DNA of 64,000 nucleotides from contig NZ_DXUU01000003.1 in assembly GCF_019417665.1 (NCBI RefSeq), positions 1 through 64,000 of the forward strand, in the 5' to 3' direction. How positions within the stretch are numbered: the first letter of the stretch is position 1; each line of letters opens with the position of its first letter. A program made the position numbers and the translations under genes. This document shows, one piece after another, positions 59,505 to 64,000 of the stretch. Source of the stretch: Ruminococcus sp. Its GTDB lineage: Bacteria; Bacillota; Clostridia; Oscillospirales; Ruminococcaceae. A model generated the notes under the pieces. It saw only the letters and a program-made list of their open reading frames with translations. It made no database searches and was not told the origin of the DNA.

Positions 59505-61385
59505 TTGAACAATAAAGAACAGCAGCCAAATCCTATCAATCCCAGTTCTGCCGGCGGTCCGGCGCACTTAACAAAGGAAGAAATGCGCCAGAAAATCAAA
59601 GCTTCCCTTGCTGCAAGAGAAACTTCTGAATCAGAACCCCATCAGCAGACAACGACTCCGCCAGTACAAAATGCGTCCAGGAAACCAGCGGCACCGTCTT
59701 CTTCGTCAAATTTGTCGGAACGAGCACATACAGGGGTTATAACCCCTGCCGAGCGTTCTCGTTCGGACAAGGCACGCCAGATTCGGGAAGCGGTTGCATC
59801 ACAGCGCAGCGAGGAACGGCGCACAGAAACGTCTCCCCCTTCGCCGTCCCCAAGACAGCCAGAGCGAAAGGCAAAGCCATCTGCTCCGGTTGCTACTGCC
59901 CCTCACCCCGTCAGACCAACACCACCGAAACGGCATTATGAACCTGTTGCTGCCACAACACAACGTAGCGCTGCAAGTATCTGGATCATCATTGGTATCA
60001 CTGTAGCAGCTGCACTGATCTTGGTTTATCTGGGTGGACTGCTGATCTATCACGGAAAATTCCTGCCGCAGACTTATGTCAACGGCGTAAATATTGCAGG
60101 CATGACAATGGAAGAGGCAGAATCGGCAGTCCTGAATACTGCTCAGGATATGGGACTGACTTTCCTCCCAAAAGAAGGCGACCCTATTATATTCAAGGGT
60201 TCTTCTTTTGGATGCACGGTTTCTCTTTCAGAGGATAGCCTCGCAGATCCGGCTGATGAAAGTCATGCACTTTGGTTCAAAAAATTCTTTTCCAAAAGTG
60301 AATATACAGCAGCACTTCAGGATTCTTATTCCGAGGACGCTCTGGTAAGTCTGATTGCAGCCTATGACTGGGGCAACGTACCGCCCACAGATGCAAAAGT
60401 CGTACAGAACGAAGATGGTACATTTTCCATCCAGCCGGAAGATGATGGCAATATGGTGGACACCCAGACGCTCTCCGATTATACCATTGCACAAATGCGT
60501 GAAGGCAACAACACCATCAATATGATAGACAGCAACTGCTATAAAAAAGCTTCTGTGACTGCTTCCAGTCTGGAGAGTACACTGGCACTGTACAATCAGA
60601 TCGGTGCTGTGGAGATCACATATGATATGACAGACCGGGAAGAGATCATGGATCCGGTAGGCACAGAAACACTGGATCACGAAACCATTATGGACTGGAT
60701 CTCCACCGAATCCGGTGATATTTCCGTAGACCTGGACAAAGCAACTGCGTGGGTACAGGAGAACATCGCTGATAAATATGATACACTGGTCACTGGATAT
60801 ACACGCACCTTTGAATCTACCATGGATGGCACCATCCAACTCCCCATTGGCGGAGACGGCATCTATGGATGGAAAACAAACGTCAGCGCCACGGCAGAAA
60901 AACTGGTAGAATACATCAAAGCCGGTGAACCAGTCACCATTGAACCAGTCTATAAGGTAGAAGGATTCCGCATGAATTCTACTGCTGGTGTTACATATAC
61001 CGGAGATACCTACATCGAAGTAGACATCTGCCACCAAAAACTGTGGTATTATGTCAATGGTGAATTGTATCTGGAAAGTGATATCGTCACCGGACTGGCG
61101 TCAGACCCAAGCCGCGCCACACCTCCTGGTGCATACAAGGTCTGGTCACGAGAATCCCCCAGAAAGCTGGGTACTTATGAAGTCCAGGGCTATGAGGTCT
61201 GGGTTGACTATTGGATGCCTGTTACATATACGGGAATCGGTCTCCACGACCTAAACCGCAGTGCCTATGGCGGCGAGATCTATCAGACCAACGGCTCTCA
61301 CGGCTGTATCAACCTGCCCCTGGATGTAGCAGAGAAAATTTACAACAAAGTCACTGTCAACACACCAGTTATGATCATTCCGTAA
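59505..61385 (+). CDS. L,D-transpeptidase (YkuD) with peptidoglycan-binding repeats
   Basis: This 626-residue wall enzyme has a long cytoplasmic, Pro/Ser/Arg-rich region (1 to about 155), one transmembrane helix (about 156-180, IWIIIGITVAAALILVYLGG), VanW/PG_binding_4-type repeats (about 185-470, TYVNGVNIAGMTMEEAESAV and the repeat near DGIYGWKTNVSATAEKLVEY), and a C-terminal YkuD domain with the catalytic loop GSHGCINLPLDVAEKIYN and the earlier His in YTGIGLHDL. It should make 3-3 crosslinks or attach proteins to peptidoglycan. The start is TTG, nine bases after AAAGGA. The cytoplasmic tail is rich in phosphorylatable Ser/Thr. Confidence 0.9.
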   Translation: MNNKEQQPNPINPSSAGGPAHLTKEEMRQKIKASLAARETSESEPHQQTTTPPVQNASRKPAAPSSSSNLSERAHTGVITPAERSRSDKARQIREAVASQRSEERRTETSPPSPSPRQPERKAKPSAPVATAPHPVRPTPPKRHYEPVAATTQRSAASIWIIIGITVAAALILVYLGGLLIYHGKFLPQTYVNGVNIAGMTMEEAESAVLNTAQDMGLTFLPKEGDPIIFKGSSFGCTVSLSEDSLADPADESHALWFKKFFSKSEYTAALQDSYSEDALVSLIAAYDWGNVPPTDAKVVQNEDGTFSIQPEDDGNMVDTQTLSDYTIAQMREGNNTINMIDSNCYKKASVTASSLESTLALYNQIGAVEITYDMTDREEIMDPVGTETLDHETIMDWISTESGDISVDLDKATAWVQENIADKYDTLVTGYTRTFESTMDGTIQLPIGGDGIYGWKTNVSATAEKLVEYIKAGEPVTIEPVYKVEGFRMNSTAGVTYTGDTYIEVDICHQKLWYYVNGELYLESDIVTGLASDPSRATPPGAYKVWSRESPRKLGTYEVQGYEVWVDYWMPVTYTGIGLHDLNRSAYGGEIYQTNGSHGCINLPLDVAEKIYNKVTVNTPVMIIP

Positions 61386-61401
61386 AAATCAAATAAAAGG
61401 A

Positions 61402-61439
61402 AACATCCCCACAGGTTTCGATGCCTGTGGGGATGTTTT
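61402..61439 (+). terminator. Bidirectional terminator after the L,D-transpeptidase gene
   Basis: AACATCCCCACAGG and CCTGTGGGGATGTT form a 14-pair stem followed by TT. It separates the converging transpeptidase and DUF2500-like genes. Confidence 0.93.
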
Positions 61440-61461
61440 AATCGTATGTAAATGATGGGTA

Positions 61462-61998
61462 TCAAGCCCGGCGTGCCACCGGAATCGCACCGGTGAAAGC
61501 GTCCTGATCTTCGTTTACCTCGCCGCCCGGATATTGAAACCGGATCAACCTGTCGCCCTGAAAAGTCAGCTGACCCTGCTGATGAAAGGGCGTTTCAATG
61601 TACGCTTTTTTGCTTGTGACAATATGCAGGATATCGCCTTTGCGTGTCTTGAAAATCAGCTCATAATATTCATTATACAACTTCATGGTACCGCTGGGAT
61701 CCATGGTTCTGCGGCGTTCGTCCACCTTCTGTACCAGAACAGCAATGACGGTACGAGGCGGATTTTTTCCACGGTTTGGTCTGCGCATATTTTTCTCTCC
61801 TGTGATGTAATACTCCCGATTAAACTCCAGGGGCTGGCGTTTCTCTGGCGCATTAGGATTCTGCGCCAGCATCTTGCTGAGCCGCTGCCGAAACGGACTT
61901 TGACGAGAGCCGAGCATCACCACCAGCAGCAGCACAACTGCAACTGCTACGATGACAATCAGGAAATTGTCGATGGCATCTCCGAATCTGCCTGTCAT
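61462..61998 (-). CDS. DUF2500-like membrane protein
   Basis: This 178-residue protein has one N-terminal transmembrane helix (about residues 11-30, NFLIVIVAVAVVLLLVVML) and a small C-terminal beta domain (RTVIAVLVQKVDERRRTM, YYELIFKTRKGDILHIVTSK, GQLTFQGDRLIRFQYPG) that resembles the DUF2500 family. Function unknown. It lies 18 bases after galE and is the last gene of the galK-galE unit. Confidence 0.65.
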   Translation of the reverse strand: MTGRFGDAIDNFLIVIVAVAVVLLLVVMLGSRQSPFRQRLSKMLAQNPNAPEKRQPLEFNREYYITGEKNMRRPNRGKNPPRTVIAVLVQKVDERRRTMDPSGTMKLYNEYYELIFKTRKGDILHIVTSKKAYIETPFHQQGQLTFQGDRLIRFQYPGGEVNEDQDAFTGAIPVARRA

Positions 61999-62016
61999 AT
62001 CTGCTCCTTTCTGATA

Positions 62017-63027
62017 TTAGAGTCCCTCCGGATTCTGCTGAGTAAACCGCCAGCTATCGGCACACATTTTTTCCAGGTCAGCAGTCGCTTCCCAACCGAA
62101 CAGTACCTTTGCCTTTCCCGGATCTGCATAAGATGTTGCAATATCCCCGGCACGGCGGTCGGTGATCTCCACCGGGATTTTCTTTCCGCAGGCTTTTTCA
62201 TAAGCCTTCACGACTTCCAGTACACTGCTGCCCTTGCCAGTACCCAGGTTTACGGCTTCAAAGCCACTGCGCTCTGTGCCATAAGCCAATGCGGCTACAT
62301 GACCACTGGCGAGATCCATGACATGGATATAGTCCCGGACACCTGTGCCATCGGGAGTATCGTAATCATCGCCATAGACATTCAGATGATCCAATTTCCC
62401 CACGGCAACCTGCGCCACATAGGGAACTAGATTATTGGGAATCCCGTTAGGATCCTCACCCAGGAGACCACTTTCATGTGCGCCAATGGGATTGAAATAC
62501 CGCAGCGCAACCGCACTGAATTTCGGATTTGCCACACACACATCGCGCAAAATCTGCTCAATCATCACCTTGGTATAACCATAAGGATTTGTGGCAGAGG
62601 TGGGCATTTCCTCCTGATACGGTACAGGATTCTGGCAGCCGTAAACCGTTGCACTAGAAGAAAAGATCATCACATTACACTGATATTTTCCCATCACACG
62701 CAACAGAGACAATGTTCCGCCGATGTTGTTCTGATAATACTCCAGCGGCTTTTCCACTGATTCTCCTACTGCCTTTAATCCGGCAAAATGAATGATCGCA
62801 TCAATTTTATTATCCTCAAAGATCTGCCGCATCCCTTCTTCATCCCGCATATCTGTCTGATAAAAGCGCACATGCTTTCCCGTGATCAGTTCGATCCGAG
62901 CGATTGCCTCCACCTTGGAATTGCTGAGATTATCCATGATCACCACCTGATAGCCTGCATTGATCAAAGCGACACAAGTGTGACTTCCGATAAAACCGGT
63001 TCCTCCGGTCACTAGAATTTTACCCAT
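62017..63027 (-). CDS. galE: UDP-glucose 4-epimerase
   Basis: This 336-residue short-chain dehydrogenase-type enzyme interconverts UDP-galactose and UDP-glucose in the Leloir pathway. NAD loop GGTGFIGSHTCVALINAGYQ, catalytic Ser region IFSSSATVYG, the YxxxK pair in NPYGYTKVMIEQIL, and NPIGAHESGLLGEDPNGIPN. Length is standard. It lies 30 bases after galK; galT is not in the window and may lie beyond the right edge or elsewhere. Confidence 0.96.
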   Translation of the reverse strand: MGKILVTGGTGFIGSHTCVALINAGYQVVIMDNLSNSKVEAIARIELITGKHVRFYQTDMRDEEGMRQIFEDNKIDAIIHFAGLKAVGESVEKPLEYYQNNIGGTLSLLRVMGKYQCNVMIFSSSATVYGCQNPVPYQEEMPTSATNPYGYTKVMIEQILRDVCVANPKFSAVALRYFNPIGAHESGLLGEDPNGIPNNLVPYVAQVAVGKLDHLNVYGDDYDTPDGTGVRDYIHVMDLASGHVAALAYGTERSGFEAVNLGTGKGSSVLEVVKAYEKACGKKIPVEITDRRAGDIATSYADPGKAKVLFGWEATADLEKMCADSWRFTQQNPEGL

Positions 63028-63057
63028 TTTCCTATGCTTCCTTTCTTATCTAAAATG

Positions 63058-64000
63058 TCATATCAAAATTGTCGTTCCGCCCACCGGACGAATTTGCAGC
63101 ACATGGCAGCATCCGACTCCCAATGCTTTCTCCATGTCTTCCCGGAACTGTGTCAGAAGTACTGTAGGGACAAATGCCTGAATGGTTCCGCCGAAGCCGC
63201 CGCCGTGTACTCGGATAGCACCTCTTCCGCCCAATACCGCCGATCCAACTGCCAGGGCAATGGAAACAGGCTGATCCTGTGGTGCCGAGGAGGGGTAAAC
63301 ATTTTGCAGCAAGCAGTACGAGGACTGTCCCGAATTTTCTACCAGATGGAGAAATGCTTCAAAGTCGCCCCGTTCCAGGGCATCGGACTCACCCTGTGCC
63401 CGACGATCCTCTCGGTAATAGTGCATGGCACGTAGTACCGCACGGTCACCGCAGGATTTTCGCAGTTCCGGAATGGCACGGAGTACTTCATTCGCCGGCA
63501 CTTCGGACAGCACTTCTTTTCCGAAATATGCCGCAACCGAGTGCATTTCTGCTGGGATCGCCGCATACTCCGCCGTCAGATCTGCGTGATTGCCGCCAGT
63601 ATCCACAATGCACAATGCATAACCCGTCTTGGAAAAATCAAAAGACACTGATTGTACCACCGGCGCATGAGCTTCGGCAAAATCAATAGCAACAGCGCCG
63701 CCCACAGAAGACGCCATCTGATCCATAAGACCACAAGGCTTCTGGAAGTAAACATTTTCTGCATACTGCCCGATTTCCGCCAATTCCACAGGGCTGAACC
63801 GATTCGCTCCATAGAACGCATTACAGATATTTCCAATAAGCACCTCAAAGGCAGCTGATGAAGAAAGTCCGGAACCTTTCATGACCTGCGATGTAGTATA
63901 TGCGTCAAAGCCCGTTGTGATAGAACAGCCGAGCTGTCCGAATCGTGCCGCCACGCCTCGAATCAGCTCTGCCGCACCGGGTTTCTGATCCGTTTTGGGT
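63058..64000 (-). CDS. galK: Galactokinase, 5' end beyond the window
   Basis: At least 313 residues are present and the frame is open to the right edge, where it reads QKPGAAELIRGVAARFGQ. Galactokinase phosphorylates galactose with ATP. GHMP-kinase motifs: VMKGSGLSSSAAFEVLIGN (ATP loop), CGLMDQMASSVGGAVAID (catalytic Asp region) and RVHGGGFGGTIQAFVP. The N-terminal galactose signature must lie outside. With galE downstream it forms a galactose-use operon. Confidence 0.93.
   Translation of the reverse strand, partial: PKTDQKPGAAELIRGVAARFGQLGCSITTGFDAYTTSQVMKGSGLSSSAAFEVLIGNICNAFYGANRFSPVELAEIGQYAENVYFQKPCGLMDQMASSVGGAVAIDFAEAHAPVVQSVSFDFSKTGYALCIVDTGGNHADLTAEYAAIPAEMHSVAAYFGKEVLSEVPANEVLRAIPELRKSCGDRAVLRAMHYYREDRRAQGESDALERGDFEAFLHLVENSGQSSYCLLQNVYPSSAPQDQPVSIALAVGSAVLGGRGAIRVHGGGFGGTIQAFVPTVLLTQFREDMEKALGVGCCHVLQIRPVGGTTILI

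Noticed and set aside
59348..59599. Leftward 83-codon frame in the gap before the L,D-transpeptidase gene
   Set aside because: It overlaps the start of the real gene and its leader, lacks a ribosome binding site and shows no family features.

Overview
This 64-kb window is a chromosomal segment of a strictly anaerobic, Gram-positive, Ruminococcus-like member of the Oscillospiraceae (Clostridia). The reasons are: a six-cysteine SCIFF peptide with its radical SAM maturase next to yajC; type I dockerins on two secreted proteins; a PL1-PL9 pectate lyase whose layout resembles Ruminococcus flavefaciens PL1/9; an electron-bifurcating NfnAB pair; the [FeFe]-hydrogenase maturase HydE; the sporulation signal gene spoIIR; a tRNA-Val T-box before valS; and an L20-type leader before infC. 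No rRNA, tRNA, CRISPR array, prophage or intact transposase was seen. Most of the window is housekeeping sequence, with accessory material in the gaps.

Layout. Positions 1-4,000 hold a truncated leucine-rich-repeat protein, a GH25 muramidase, the SCIFF pair (scfB and the 45-residue scfA), a small membrane protein and yajC. Positions 4,000-10,600 hold nfnB-nfnA, an acidic zinc-ribbon protein, efp, a gap with a 19-bp inverted repeat, pepP-aroQ-yqeG and rpsU with its own promoter and long leader. Positions 10,600-23,000 are one long leftward run: smc, ftsY, rdgB, yhbY, nadD, yqeK, an LCP ligase, rsfS, two unknown membrane proteins, then leuS. Positions 23,000-32,900 hold a C39-like secreted protein, an array of seven hairpins, plsX-rnc-radical SAM, and TrmH methyltransferase-dprA-topA-trmFO. 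Positions 32,900-35,500 hold infC-rpmI-rplT (AUC start, L20-type leader) and hydE. Positions 35,600-46,900 hold a TPR protein, a WYL regulator, a Nudix-MutY fusion, a lipid kinase, uridine phosphorylase, a PhoB/PhoR-like pair, a CAP-dockerin protein and an acyl-CoA synthetase. Positions 47,000-55,000 hold a small-ORF/terminator leader, rtcB with a coupled 57-residue basic protein, a shortened T-box copy in front of an orphan membrane gene, the full T-box and valS, folC and spoIIR. Positions 55,000-64,000 hold the pectate lyase, an L,D-transpeptidase and a galK-galE-DUF2500 operon whose galK runs off the right edge.

How the genes work together. The leftward run joins ribosome biogenesis (rsfS, yhbY), tRNA charging, nucleotide-pool cleaning, NAD synthesis, membrane targeting and chromosome condensation. 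The secreted dockerin proteins point to a cellulosome-like pectin-degrading system, and galE/galK can feed galactose released from pectin side chains into metabolism. The most unusual parts are RNA-level: a duplicated, shortened T-box stem I with a changed specifier before an unknown membrane protein, a small ORF plus terminator ahead of rtcB, the hairpin array, and a small protein translationally coupled to rtcB. All calls rest on reading the sequence and on remembered family features; no database search was run.
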